This document shows, one piece after another, positions 9,160 through 18,057 of a stretch of DNA of 64,000 nt (its first letter is position 1; each line of letters opens with the position of its first letter). Location: positions 97,783 to 161,782 of the forward strand of contig JBATLL010000016.1 of assembly GCA_049289295.1 (NCBI GenBank), read 5' to 3'. The position numbers were made by a program, and so were the translations under genes. Source of the DNA: BOKV01 sp049289295. GTDB lineage: Bacteria > Pseudomonadota > Alphaproteobacteria > Rhizobiales > Rhizobiaceae. Under the pieces are notes generated by a model. The model did no database searches and had not been told where the DNA came from. It worked only from the letters and a program-made list of their open reading frames with translations.

Positions 9160-9975
9160 TCAGTTTCCAAGCGGCGAGATGGATCGGTAGAAGGCTGGCG
9201 TGATGCCGCTGCGCGCCCGCGCCCGGTCATTGAAGGGCGGCTTCAACTGGCCGCGAAATCGCTCGCGGATCAGCTTCTGAAACGCTGCCGCAGGTTCCAC
9301 GCCATCACGGTAACAAAGGAACCTGAACCATTTTGCGCCCACCGCCACATGGCCCTTTTCGTCCTCGTAGATGATCTTCAGGATCGATGCCGTCTGGGGA
9401 TCGCCATGCTTTTCCAGCGCCACGATGAGCGAGGGCGTCACATCAAGCCCGCGTGCTTCCAGGACGAGCGGGACGAGGGCAAGGCGCGCGCGCAGATCGT
9501 CAACCGTGCCGCTGGCTGCTTCCCACAGCCCGTCATGGGCAGGCAGATCACCATAATCCGCGCCAAGATCGCGCAGCCTGGCGCGCAGCAGGGAGAAATG
9601 GCGCGCCTCCTCGAAAGCCACCGTCATCCATCCGTCAAAGAAGGAGCGCGGCAGGTCGAGGCGTATGAAACGGCAGACAATGTCCAGCGCAAGGTCGATG
9701 GCATTGAGTTCGATGTGGCAAAGTGAGTGGATCAGGGCGATGCGCCCCTTTACCGAGCCAATGCCGCGCCGTGGCACACTGGAAGGGGGCACGAGTTCAG
9801 GCTTCGCGGGACGGCCAGGTCTCGTCGCCAATGCGCCCGTCCCATTCGCCGAGCGCAGGGAAAGCTGGCGCGCGAACCATAATTGCGCGACCTCGCGCAC
9901 CCGCTCCACCTTGATGTCGAGGTCAGGCTCGCCAAGCGCATTTGCCGCGCCGGAAAAAAGACAGGCTGGGCGCAC
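9160..9975 (-). CDS. DUF455 ferritin-like di-iron protein
   Basis: 271-aa protein of the DUF455 family, whose function is unknown. The fold is ferritin-like. Candidate metal ligands are visible in helices: IHSLCHIELNAIDLALD (about 95-111), FEEARHFSLL (ExxH) and DEKGHVAVGAKWF (ExxH). The GTG start at 9975 directly follows the bcp stop (TGA at 9978-9976, no gap), so translation is probably coupled. Being in one transcript with a peroxiredoxin suggests, but does not show, a role in oxidative stress or metal handling. The final 20 or so residues (GITPAFYRSISPL) are typical of the family. Confidence 0.8.
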   Translation of the reverse strand: MRPACLFSGAANALGEPDLDIKVERVREVAQLWFARQLSLRSANGTGALATRPGRPAKPELVPPSSVPRRGIGSVKGRIALIHSLCHIELNAIDLALDIVCRFIRLDLPRSFFDGWMTVAFEEARHFSLLRARLRDLGADYGDLPAHDGLWEAASGTVDDLRARLALVPLVLEARGLDVTPSLIVALEKHGDPQTASILKIIYEDEKGHVAVGAKWFRFLCYRDGVEPAAAFQKLIRERFRGQLKPPFNDRARARSGITPAFYRSISPLGN

Positions 9976-10446
9976 TCACAAAAGCTCTCTGGCTGCATCG
10001 AGAACCGCCTGCACATGGCCAGGCACGGAGACCTTGCGCCATGCCCTGACTATCTTGCCATTACCCGAAATCAGGAAAGTCGAGCGCTCCACACCCATGT
10101 ACTTGCGCCCATACATGCTCTTTTCCACCCACACGCCGTAGGCCTCCAGCGTGGATTTCGCTTCGTCGGAAATCAGCGCGACACCGAGCGAATGCTTGTC
10201 GCGGAACTTGTCATGCTTTTTCACCGGATCGGGTGACATGCCTGCAACGATGACGCCAAGCTTGTCGAAATCGCCTTTGGCCGCCGTGAAGTCGATCGCT
10301 TCAGCCGTGCAGCCAGAAGTGTCATCCTTCGGGTAAAAGAAGAGCACGACGGGCTTTTTCTGCGCGGATAGCGCGAATGAGCCGCCTCCATCGGTTGGCA
10401 GGTTGAAATCCGGGGCCTTGCTGCCTTCTTCTGCTATCGCACGCAT
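9976..10446 (-). CDS. bcp: Thioredoxin-dependent peroxiredoxin, Bcp/PrxQ family, one-cysteine form
   Basis: Reduces hydrogen and organic peroxides in the cytoplasm. With the ATG at 10446, preceded by AAAGGATGG, the protein is 156 aa, the normal length. The peroxidatic Cys46 lies in DDTSGCTAEA after the strand VVLFFYPKD. The second cysteine found five residues later in E. coli Bcp is replaced (CTAEAI), and the protein has no other Cys, so this is a one-Cys PrxQ that needs an external resolving thiol. Upstream in-frame codons to 10590 are not protein-like and were excluded. It is the first gene of a pair with the DUF455 gene. Confidence 0.92.
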   Translation of the reverse strand: MRAIAEEGSKAPDFNLPTDGGGSFALSAQKKPVVLFFYPKDDTSGCTAEAIDFTAAKGDFDKLGVIVAGMSPDPVKKHDKFRDKHSLGVALISDEAKSTLEAYGVWVEKSMYGRKYMGVERSTFLISGNGKIVRAWRKVSVPGHVQAVLDAARELL

Positions 10447-10756
10447 GCGCCATCCTTTCGTCAATTTGCTGTGTTTCCAGTGCCTTGGAGTGTCAGCGCC
10501 AGTTGACCCCAAACTGTGTTCTGCTTGCGGATTTGGCAAGGCACAAGTTACGCAAAATCTGATATGGAAAAGGGCTGGGACTTCTTCCATTCGAAGATGT
10601 GTCGGTTAAGCTGCAGTTGTGGCGGCTGCCTTGATTGACGAGCAGCGCCGTGGCGGCCAAAAACGTCCGGCAACGAATCGTGCCGGCAAGCGCTGCTGAT
10701 GCATTGGTCCCCTGCAGGATTGTCCCGCGGACATCTTGAATGGAGAAAGCTGAAAA
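10447..10756. other. Divergent intergenic region, bcp / AsmA-like gene
   Basis: 310 bp between divergent genes that presumably holds both promoters. I see an imperfect CTTGC...GCAAG inverted repeat near 10525-10541, but no clear promoter hexamers, repeat or small gene. Confidence 0.3.
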
Positions 10757-13700
10757 TTGATACGGCGGGTTAAGCCAGATCCTGACCATCCATCCATGGG
10801 TCACGCCGGTTACAGGGTGCCCAGACGCAATTGGTTGCGTCGTGCGCTGCGTTTTGGCGGTGCGGTGCTTGTTGTCCTGGTTTTGGCATCGCTGATGTCG
10901 GCGGCAGGCCTCTACATGCTGCTGCGCAGCGATTCGCTGGAAAATTCAGCGCTGAACCAGAGAATCGAAAGCAGAATCCAGCAACTGGTGGGTCGCGACT
11001 TCAAGGTTGATCTGGGCAGGACGACCATTGCCTTTGACCGTGATGGCCTGCTCGCGGTGGCCGGAAATGATGTCCGCATCCTTCGCGCCTTCGACGGGCT
11101 CGAGATATCCCGCATCGGCAGGGTAGCCGTGGGCGTGAAACCGATGTCGCTACTGTCGGGCGATCCGCAGATCGACGCGGTGATCATTTCCGACACGCAG
11201 GTCGACGTTTCGCTTCTGCCTGCCGGTTCATTTGCCTGGGACGCCCGCAATCTTTCCCAACTGCTTGTCGAGATCGGCCGCAAGCTGGCAGCTGCAGGCA
11301 CGCAGTTTTCAGGCGAGAAATTCCGCCTGTTCCGCTTTTCAGACATCGAACTGAAGAACCTTCCGGCAAATGCTCAGCGCGAACGCCGCCTTGGCGTGGA
11401 AAACCTCGAACTGCGGTTCCGCCGCAATGCAGCGCTGCAACTGGAGGCGCAGCTTGAATCCGATTTCTCGAAGATAGAGGTCGCGGGCCGATGGCGTCAG
11501 GTTGCCGAAGGTGGCTCGGCGCTGGATTTCTCCGTGAGTGGACTTGATCTCCGTGACGTGGTGCGCTCACCCCAGGAGGAAACGGGATTTGCTGGTTCCG
11601 ACGCCATCCTGGCGCTGGAAGGCCGTGTCGATTTTGACAGCGAAGGCCAGCCGCAAAAGCCTCAATTCTCGCTTTCGACGATCAACGAAAGCACGCTGCG
11701 CCTTGGGCGCTACGCGCAAACCCCCATCCATCGCATGCAGCTCAACTTCAGCGTGCTGACCGATCGCAACCAGATCGAGCTTGATCCATCGAACCTGGTG
11801 GCCGGCAATTTCAATGCACGCCTGATTGGCGGCATCAGGCCTGTCGATGAAAAACAGGGCTATGCCGGGCCGCTGAAGTTCGAACTGATTGCAGACCCCG
11901 CTGCTGGCGCTCCAACCATTGTCGGTGAAAAGAGTATCGTCGCTGCAATCCGTGTTGGCGGCTCGCTCCTGCGCCAGGAAAGGCGCATCGACCTTGACGA
12001 GATTCTGGTCCTGGCCGGCAACGACCAGGCGACTGGATCGGCCAGCTTCGGCTTTACAGGTGAAACACCATCGATTGCCGCTGCTGCAGCCAGCAACGGC
12101 ATGGATGTGACGGCGATCAAGCAACTATGGCCGTTCTTCCTCGCGCCGCCCGCGCGCAACTGGGTCTACCAGAATGTGGTTGGCGGGCGGCTTTCGGCAA
12201 TCGAGATATCCGCAAGTGTACCTGCCGGGATCATTGGCCGTTTCAGGGTCGGAAAGAAGATCCCCGATGAACGCCTGCTCGTGACTGCCGATTTCAGCGG
12301 CGTGCGGCTTGATACCTATGGCCAGTTGCCTGCCATTCGTGAAGCTGCGGGCAAGCTTTCCGTCAACGGCATGGCGTTCCATGCCGAACTGAAATCGGGC
12401 AGCGCCTATCTGCCGGACGACAATGTCGCGCGTCTCACGTCCGGTGAATTTTCCATCGAGGATTTCGGCGCGCCGCCTGTGCAGGCGCGGGTGCGCGTCA
12501 GTGCGGACGGCAAGGCATTTGCCCTTGCACAGGTAGCAGCTTCCAACCCGATCCGTGCGCCACAGCGCGCCAACATCGATCCCGCAACGCTGTCGGGCGA
12601 GGCGAAGGCCGATGTCAGCGTCGCTTTCCCGATCCGCAAGGGGTTGAAGCCCGATGAGGTCGAGTGGAGCGCGGTGGTCGAAACCCGAAACGCCGCCATT
12701 TCCGTGCCCTATGCGGATCGCAAGATCGCCAACGCCGATCTCGTCATCGGTCTGACACCCAAGGCTGCCCGCATTGAAGGCACGGCTGAAGTGGATGGGG
12801 TGCCCACGACGCTTTCACTGCTTGAACCCCTTCCTGGCAGCGATGTGAAACAGGAACGGCGCTTTACCGCCGTGCTCGACGAAAAGGCCCGCAAGAAAAT
12901 GGGTCTCGAACTTGCACCGGTCATTCGCGGCACAATCAAGGTAGCCGTTGAGCAGGGGGGCAAGAACGACGGCTATCAGGTCATGGACCTGTCTGCCGCC
13001 CAACTGGCCCTGCCATGGGTGGGCTGGACCAAGGGCAAGGGCATTCCCGCCAAGGCGACGTTCCGCCTGCGCACGGAAAAGGGCATTTCCCACCTCGATG
13101 ATTTCTATGTCGAAGGTCCGGGTTTTTCCGCGGCAGGCAAGCTTGCTTTCGACAAGACGGGAATTCTGACAGCTGATTTTGCCAACGTGTCGCTCAACGA
13201 GGGCGACAATCTGGCCGTCGCACTGACCCGCAAGGGCACCCTTTACAAGGTCATTGCGGAAGGCGCGCGTTACGATGCGCGAGGTCTCATCAACAAGCTG
13301 ATCCATGAAGGCGGGTTCGGCGATACGCAGGGCAGCACCAACGCCCAGGTTTCCGCTACAATCGGAACAGTGCTCGGCTTCAACGAAGGCCGCGCGCGCA
13401 ACGTGACCATCAATTATGGAACGCGCGAAGGCTGGTTCGACCATCTGAGCCTGCGCGGAAACGTTGCCAGGGAAGGCATCGTCAACATTGTTGCCTCGAC
13501 AGCCGAGCGCCAGACCAGTTTCGAGATTGATTCAACCGATGCCGGGACAGCGCTTGGCATGCTCGACATCTATCGTCGCATGAAGGGTGGACGCATTGTG
13601 GCCCGCCTCAAGCGCGATGGAGCAGGGCCCTTCACAGGCCCGGTCCGCGTCACGAACTTTGTCGTGGAAAACGAACCGAAGCTTGAAAAGCTGGTGACCG

Positions 13701-14125
13701 AACCGGCCCAGATCCAGACCGATCGCGGCGGCACGCAACAGGTTCAGGAAAAGCTGAAGACCCTTGATGTGAAGCGCGTCCGCTTCAACGAGGGCCATGC
13801 ATTCATCGACAAGGGCGAGGGCTACCTGAATCTCGGCGAAGGCGTTCTTGCCAGTTCGCAGATCGGCTTCACCTTCGACGGCAGCCTTTACGATGCGAAA
13901 AGCCGCATGGACCTGTCGGGAACCTTCATGCCGGGCCTCTCGTTAAGCCGTGCGCTGAGCTTCATCCCCATTGTCGGCGAATTGCTCGGCAATGGCCGCG
14001 ATTCGAGCCTCATCGGCATAACCTACCGCCTGCGCGGTCCGATCAAGAATCCGCAGCTGGAGGTCAACCCGATCTCGGTTGTTGCCCCGGGCGTATTCCG
14101 CAAGGTCTTCGAATTCCGCGACTGA
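10757..14125 (+). CDS. Large AsmA-like / DUF3971 membrane-anchored protein (YhdP/TamB-like)
   Basis: 1122 aa with one N-terminal membrane helix (about 30-52, AVLVVLVLASLMSAAGLYML) and a long beta-rich periplasmic body. A DUF3971-type region lies in the middle and an AsmA_2-like C-terminal part ends ...LRGPIKNPQLEVNPISVVAPG, diagnostic of this family. AsmA-like proteins such as YhdP, TamB and YdbH are thought to bridge inner and outer membranes for phospholipid transport; the specific role here is inferred. The start is a TTG at 10757 with GGAG about 11 nt upstream. The first ATG, at 10796, has no ribosome binding site and would still keep the helix. It is convergent with tyrS, with a weak stem (AAGGC/GCCTT, 14133-14147) between them. 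Confidence 0.85.
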   Translation: MIRRVKPDPDHPSMGHAGYRVPRRNWLRRALRFGGAVLVVLVLASLMSAAGLYMLLRSDSLENSALNQRIESRIQQLVGRDFKVDLGRTTIAFDRDGLLAVAGNDVRILRAFDGLEISRIGRVAVGVKPMSLLSGDPQIDAVIISDTQVDVSLLPAGSFAWDARNLSQLLVEIGRKLAAAGTQFSGEKFRLFRFSDIELKNLPANAQRERRLGVENLELRFRRNAALQLEAQLESDFSKIEVAGRWRQVAEGGSALDFSVSGLDLRDVVRSPQEETGFAGSDAILALEGRVDFDSEGQPQKPQFSLSTINESTLRLGRYAQTPIHRMQLNFSVLTDRNQIELDPSNLVAGNFNARLIGGIRPVDEKQGYAGPLKFELIADPAAGAPTIVGEKSIVAAIRVGGSLLRQERRIDLDEILVLAGNDQATGSASFGFTGETPSIAAAAASNGMDVTAIKQLWPFFLAPPARNWVYQNVVGGRLSAIEISASVPAGIIGRFRVGKKIPDERLLVTADFSGVRLDTYGQLPAIREAAGKLSVNGMAFHAELKSGSAYLPDDNVARLTSGEFSIEDFGAPPVQARVRVSADGKAFALAQVAASNPIRAPQRANIDPATLSGEAKADVSVAFPIRKGLKPDEVEWSAVVETRNAAISVPYADRKIANADLVIGLTPKAARIEGTAEVDGVPTTLSLLEPLPGSDVKQERRFTAVLDEKARKKMGLELAPVIRGTIKVAVEQGGKNDGYQVMDLSAAQLALPWVGWTKGKGIPAKATFRLRTEKGISHLDDFYVEGPGFSAAGKLAFDKTGILTADFANVSLNEGDNLAVALTRKGTLYKVIAEGARYDARGLINKLIHEGGFGDTQGSTNAQVSATIGTVLGFNEGRARNVTINYGTREGWFDHLSLRGNVAREGIVNIVASTAERQTSFEIDSTDAGTALGMLDIYRRMKGGRIVARLKRDGAGPFTGPVRVTNFVVENEPKLEKLVTEPAQIQTDRGGTQQVQEKLKTLDVKRVRFNEGHAFIDKGEGYLNLGEGVLASSQIGFTFDGSLYDAKSRMDLSGTFMPGLSLSRALSFIPIVGELLGNGRDSSLIGITYRLRGPIKNPQLEVNPISVVAPGVFRKVFEFRD

Positions 14126-14152
14126 CACCAGAAGGCGAGGAGCCTTCGCTGG

Positions 14153-15406
14153 CTATTCAGCCTTCACCAGGATATGGCGCTTCTTTCCAAGCGAGAGCTT
14201 GATCGACCCGTCGCTGTCCGCGCTCGACGATGAGATCATCGCCTTGTCGTCACTGACCGGCTTGTCATTGATGCGGACTGCACCGCCCTGAACATGCCTG
14301 CGCGCTTCGCCGTTGGATGCAGCAAGCCCTGCCTTCACCATCAGGCCAAGGAGGCCCACACCCGCGTTCAGTTCACCTGCCGGCAGGGTCACGCTTGGCA
14401 AAGTTTCGGCGGCAAGGCCTTCTTCGAAGGTCTTGCGCGCGGTTTCAGCCGCCTCGTCAGCCGCTGCTCTCCCGTGCAGCAGTGCGGTGGCTTCGTTTGC
14501 CAGCACTTTCTTGGCTTCATTGATCTCCGAACCCTGCAGCGCTTCCAGCTTGCGGATTTCGTCCATCGGCAGCGTCGTGAACAGTTTCAGGAATTTTGCG
14601 ACGTCGCCATCTTCAGTGTTGCGCCAGTATTGCCAGAAATCCCACGGGCTGAACTGGTCGGCATTGAGCCAGACCGCGCCCTGCGCGGTCTTGCCCATCT
14701 TTGCGCCAGATGAAGTGGTCAGCAGCGGTGTCGTGAGCGCGTAGAGCTGATGCGTGCCCATGCGCCGCCCCAGTTCCACGCCGTTGACGATATTGCCCCA
14801 CTGGTCCGAACCGCCCATCTGCAGGTTGCAGCCGTAATCCTTGGCCAGACGCACATAGTCATAGGACTGGCAGATCATGTAGTTGAACTCGATGAAGCTC
14901 ATCTCCTGCTCGCGCTCAAGGCGCAGGCGGACCGAATCCATTGTCAGCATGCGGTTTACCGAAAAATGCCTGCCGACGTCGCGCAACATCTCGATATAGC
15001 CAAGGCCAAGCAGCCAGTCGGCATTGTCGACCATGATGGCGTCGCTCTTGCCTTCGCCAAAGCGCAGCACCTTGGAGAACACGCCCTTGATCGAATTCTT
15101 GTTGGCCGAGATTTCGGCGACGGTGCGAATGGCGCGGGTCTCGTCCTTGCCGGATGGATCGCCGACCATTGTCGTGCCGCCGCCCATCAGCGTGATCGGC
15201 TTGTTGCCGCTCTGCTGCAGCCAGTACAGCATCATCATCGACAGGTAATTGCCGATGTGAAGCGATGGCGCCGTGCAATCATACCCGACATAGGCGATCA
15301 CTTCTTGACAGGCAGCAAGGGCATCAAGCCCTTCCACGTCAGAACATTGATGGATAAAACCACGTTCGTTCAAGGTCGCAAGAAATTCGGAGTGGAAGCC
15401 GGACAT
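14153..15406 (-). CDS. tyrS: Tyrosyl-tRNA synthetase
   Basis: Class I synthetase charging tRNA-Tyr, 417 aa. The N-terminal Rossmann domain shows the HIGH-like motif SLHIGNYLS. The tyrosine-binding region is YMICQSYDYVRL and GGSDQWGNIVNG. The KMSKS loop is present as SGAKMGKTAQGAV. A C-terminal S4 RNA-binding domain (about 350-417) includes GEARRHVQGGAVRIN. Divergent from anmK, with 72 bp between starts. Confidence 0.96.
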   Translation of the reverse strand: MSGFHSEFLATLNERGFIHQCSDVEGLDALAACQEVIAYVGYDCTAPSLHIGNYLSMMMLYWLQQSGNKPITLMGGGTTMVGDPSGKDETRAIRTVAEISANKNSIKGVFSKVLRFGEGKSDAIMVDNADWLLGLGYIEMLRDVGRHFSVNRMLTMDSVRLRLEREQEMSFIEFNYMICQSYDYVRLAKDYGCNLQMGGSDQWGNIVNGVELGRRMGTHQLYALTTPLLTTSSGAKMGKTAQGAVWLNADQFSPWDFWQYWRNTEDGDVAKFLKLFTTLPMDEIRKLEALQGSEINEAKKVLANEATALLHGRAAADEAAETARKTFEEGLAAETLPSVTLPAGELNAGVGLLGLMVKAGLAASNGEARRHVQGGAVRINDKPVSDDKAMISSSSADSDGSIKLSLGKKRHILVKAE

Positions 15407-15478
15407 CGGGATGTTTTCCGTGTAGTTTGAAGGGAATTGCGCACGCCTTAACAGTTTCCGGATAGGAATTCACCCTCC

Positions 15479-16657
15479 ATGGCGCATAAAAACGGCGAAC
15501 CCAAAATGCTGACGGCCATAGGTCTCATGAGCGGGACCAGCATGGACGGCATTGATGTTGCACTGATCCGCACCAATGGGCGCAAGCGCATCGAGCGTGG
15601 CCCTTCGGCATCCTGGCCTTATGACCCCGAATTTCGCGCCATGCTGGAACAGGCTCTCATCGACGCGCGCCAGATCACGAATCGCGACGAAAGACCAGCA
15701 TCCCTGGCAGCGGTGGAGCGGGAACTGACCATTCGCCATGCGGCAGCTGTCAATGCATTCCTGTCTGAAAACGCGATCCCGACCGCCGATGTCGACCTGA
15801 TCGGCTTTCATGGTCAGACAGTCCTGCATCGCCCGCAGGATGGCCTGACGGTGCAACTGGGCGATGGTCGCCTGCTGGCACGCCAGACCGCGATGCCGGT
15901 CGTCTATGACATGCGGGCAAACGACATGCGCCATGGCGGGCAGGGCGCGCCGCTTGTACCAGTCTATCACCGGGCGCTGGCGCAGAACCTTCCAGAACCC
16001 TGGAGTGGCATCTGGCCCGTAGCCTTCGTCAATATTGGCGGCATCGCCAACATAACCCTCGTGGAGCGCAAGGGCGGATTGCTGGCGTTCGACACAGGCC
16101 CCGGCAATGCGCTCATTGATCAGTGGGTGCAGGGGGAAGCGGGAATTCCGTTTGACCAGGGTGGCGCGATTGCCAGCGAGGGGCAGGTTTCGGAAGATCT
16201 CGTGGCGCAGTACATGAGCTCTTCCTATTTCTCAAGAAAACCACCAAAGTCATTGGATAGAAATGATTTTCCAGTTCCAAAAGCTGGATCAATGTCACTT
16301 CATGACGGCGCGCGCACGCTTGCCCATGTCACGGCAGCCTCGATCTACCGCGCCACTGACCATCTTCCCGAAAAGCCCGGCCTGTGGATTGTCTGCGGCG
16401 GTGGGCGCCATAATCGCCTGATCCTTGAAGATCTCGCCCGGCTGGCCGCTGATGATGAGGCGATCGTGATAACAGCCGATCAGGCGGGGCTGGACGGCGA
16501 CGCGATGGAAGCAGAAGCCTGGGCCTATCTGGCGGTCAGGGCCGCCCGAAAGCTCAAGCTGACCTGGCCCGGCACCACCGGCGTTGACAAACCGCGCTCC
16601 GGCGGGCGCAGGGCGAGACCAAAACGCCAGAAGAATGTTGCGAGTTTCCCCCGATAA
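15479..16657 (+). CDS. anmK: 1,6-anhydro-N-acetylmuramic acid kinase
   Basis: Phosphorylates and opens anhydroMurNAc released in peptidoglycan turnover, giving MurNAc-6-phosphate for recycling. The family signature GLMSGTSMDGIDVALI is at the N terminus. VNIGGIANITLV and FDTGPGNALID (phosphate and sugar binding) follow, with IVCGGGRHNRLIL near residue 302. The ATG at 15479 gives 392 aa; an internal ATG at 15506 (MLTAIG) would give 383. Neither has a strong ribosome binding site. The C-terminal tail after PGTTGVDKPRSGG is basic and about 15 residues longer than usual. tyrS next to anmK is common in Rhizobiales. Confidence 0.93.
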   Translation: MAHKNGEPKMLTAIGLMSGTSMDGIDVALIRTNGRKRIERGPSASWPYDPEFRAMLEQALIDARQITNRDERPASLAAVERELTIRHAAAVNAFLSENAIPTADVDLIGFHGQTVLHRPQDGLTVQLGDGRLLARQTAMPVVYDMRANDMRHGGQGAPLVPVYHRALAQNLPEPWSGIWPVAFVNIGGIANITLVERKGGLLAFDTGPGNALIDQWVQGEAGIPFDQGGAIASEGQVSEDLVAQYMSSSYFSRKPPKSLDRNDFPVPKAGSMSLHDGARTLAHVTAASIYRATDHLPEKPGLWIVCGGGRHNRLILEDLARLAADDEAIVITADQAGLDGDAMEAEAWAYLAVRAARKLKLTWPGTTGVDKPRSGGRRARPKRQKNVASFPR

Positions 16658-16914
16658 GCCGCCATTTCTGGCGCTGGTGGAGCGCTGGCGCGGCGAGGTC
16701 CGACTTTCATACGAATGGCAACCAGCCAGTTATCCATTTGAATTTGAATGGAAGCCGTTCGCAAATTTACCGGATTTGTATGGAACATATATGGAATATC
16801 AACATTCGAGGCTCTAAATAGCATCCAATATTGATTTGCCCTGTTCGTGTTGTTGCGGACGGAGGGTTCGGTTTTGTGGTCCGCTGTGTGACGGCGGGCA
16901 GGAAGTTGCAGATC
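16658..16914. promoter_or_regulatory. AT-rich region upstream of the RND efflux operon
   Basis: 257 bp without a convincing gene. The stretch 16710-16840 is clearly A/T-rich compared with its surroundings. It holds an imperfect palindrome with arms CCATT (16734-16738) and AATGG (16747-16751) around TGAATTTG, a plausible operator for a local efflux regulator. No regulator gene is adjacent. Confidence 0.35.
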
Positions 16915-18057
16915 ATGCCAAGAATCAGGTTTCACCAGCTCGCAGCTGTGCTGGTACTTATTGCGTCCGCTGCCTGGGTGCTGACTGGCGAGTTTTCGTC
17001 TGTTGGCAGTTCCACGGAGGCTGCAGCCAAGGCAAGCGAGGAAGCATCCGCAGCTGAACCTGCACAACCAGCCGAAACGCTTCCAACGGTCGCCTTCGTC
17101 AAGCCGTTCATCGTCGATCATGCCCGCGCAATCCGAATTTCCGGCCAGACCGAAGCCGACAAGCGTGTTGTCGTGACGACCCGCCTTGCGGGGATCGTCA
17201 AGTCAATCGCGGCAAATGAAGGCGGTCTGGTCAAGGAAGGCGAGGTCATACTCGAACTCGATCCCGAGGAACGCCCCGCAGCCCTCGCCAATGCGAAAGC
17301 CCTGCTTGAACAGCGCCAGAACGAACTCGTGGCTGCTGAAAAGCTTGTGAAGCAGGGCACCATGGCCACGCTCAAGGGCGACATGGCGCGCAGCGCGCTC
17401 ATGCAGGCAAAATGGCAGGTCGAACAGGTCGAAGCGGAAATTGCGCGCCTGTCCATCGTCGCGCCGTTTTCCGGCACGGTAGACAAGATCATGGTGGAAA
17501 CCGGCGCCTCCGTTCCCCAGGGAGCGCAGGTTGCCAATCTCCTCAGCCTTGATCCGATCATCGCACGCGGTGAAGTTTCGGAATCCGACCTTCGCTACGT
17601 TGTGCAGGGCGCGAAAGCCGAAGTACGCCTGGTTGATGGCACCGTGGTCGAAGGCACCGTCCGCCTGATTTCCCGCGAAGCCACGCCGCAGACCAGGACA
17701 TTCCCCGTCGAGGTCGAGATTGCCAATGCCGACAGGCGCATTCCTGCCGGCATGACAACCGAAATCAAGTTGCTGGCCGATTCCGTGCGCGCCGTTGCCT
17801 TGCCGCGCTCCGTCATCACATTGTCGGCAACCGGTGATCTGGGTGTACGCATTCTCAAGCCCGATGACACGGTCGCCTTTGTCGGCATCGATCTCGTCGA
17901 CGACATGCCGCAAGGCCTGCTGCTTGGCGGCATTCCGGAAGAAGCCCGCATCATTGTCGCGGGTCAGGATCTGGTAACCGAAGGCGACAAGGTGAAGGCG
18001 GTTGAAGCTGATCCGGCACAGATACAGAAACTGATCGGATCAGGGACAGCCCAGTAA
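16915..18057 (+). CDS. RND efflux periplasmic adaptor (HlyD/membrane fusion protein)
   Basis: Periplasmic adaptor linking an RND permease to an outer-membrane channel. The chosen ATG at 16915 has AGGAAG upstream and gives 380 aa with an N-terminal membrane or signal segment (about 8-24). An Ala/Glu-rich linker follows. The lipoyl/barrel-sandwich halves are around VVVTTRLAGIVKSIAANEG and VAPFSGTVDKIMVE, flanking an alpha-helical hairpin. The beta-barrel and membrane-proximal domains complete the fold. The ORF could start upstream at a TTG (16831), but those residues are not signal-like. The stop overlaps the permease ATG by one base (TAATG at 18055-18059), so the two are translationally coupled. 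Confidence 0.9.
   Translation: MPRIRFHQLAAVLVLIASAAWVLTGEFSSVGSSTEAAAKASEEASAAEPAQPAETLPTVAFVKPFIVDHARAIRISGQTEADKRVVVTTRLAGIVKSIAANEGGLVKEGEVILELDPEERPAALANAKALLEQRQNELVAAEKLVKQGTMATLKGDMARSALMQAKWQVEQVEAEIARLSIVAPFSGTVDKIMVETGASVPQGAQVANLLSLDPIIARGEVSESDLRYVVQGAKAEVRLVDGTVVEGTVRLISREATPQTRTFPVEVEIANADRRIPAGMTTEIKLLADSVRAVALPRSVITLSATGDLGVRILKPDDTVAFVGIDLVDDMPQGLLLGGIPEEARIIVAGQDLVTEGDKVKAVEADPAQIQKLIGSGTAQ

Noticed and set aside
16584..16817. 77-aa ORF overlapping the anmK end
   Set aside because: Mostly overlaps anmK in another frame, no ribosome binding site, no recognisable features.
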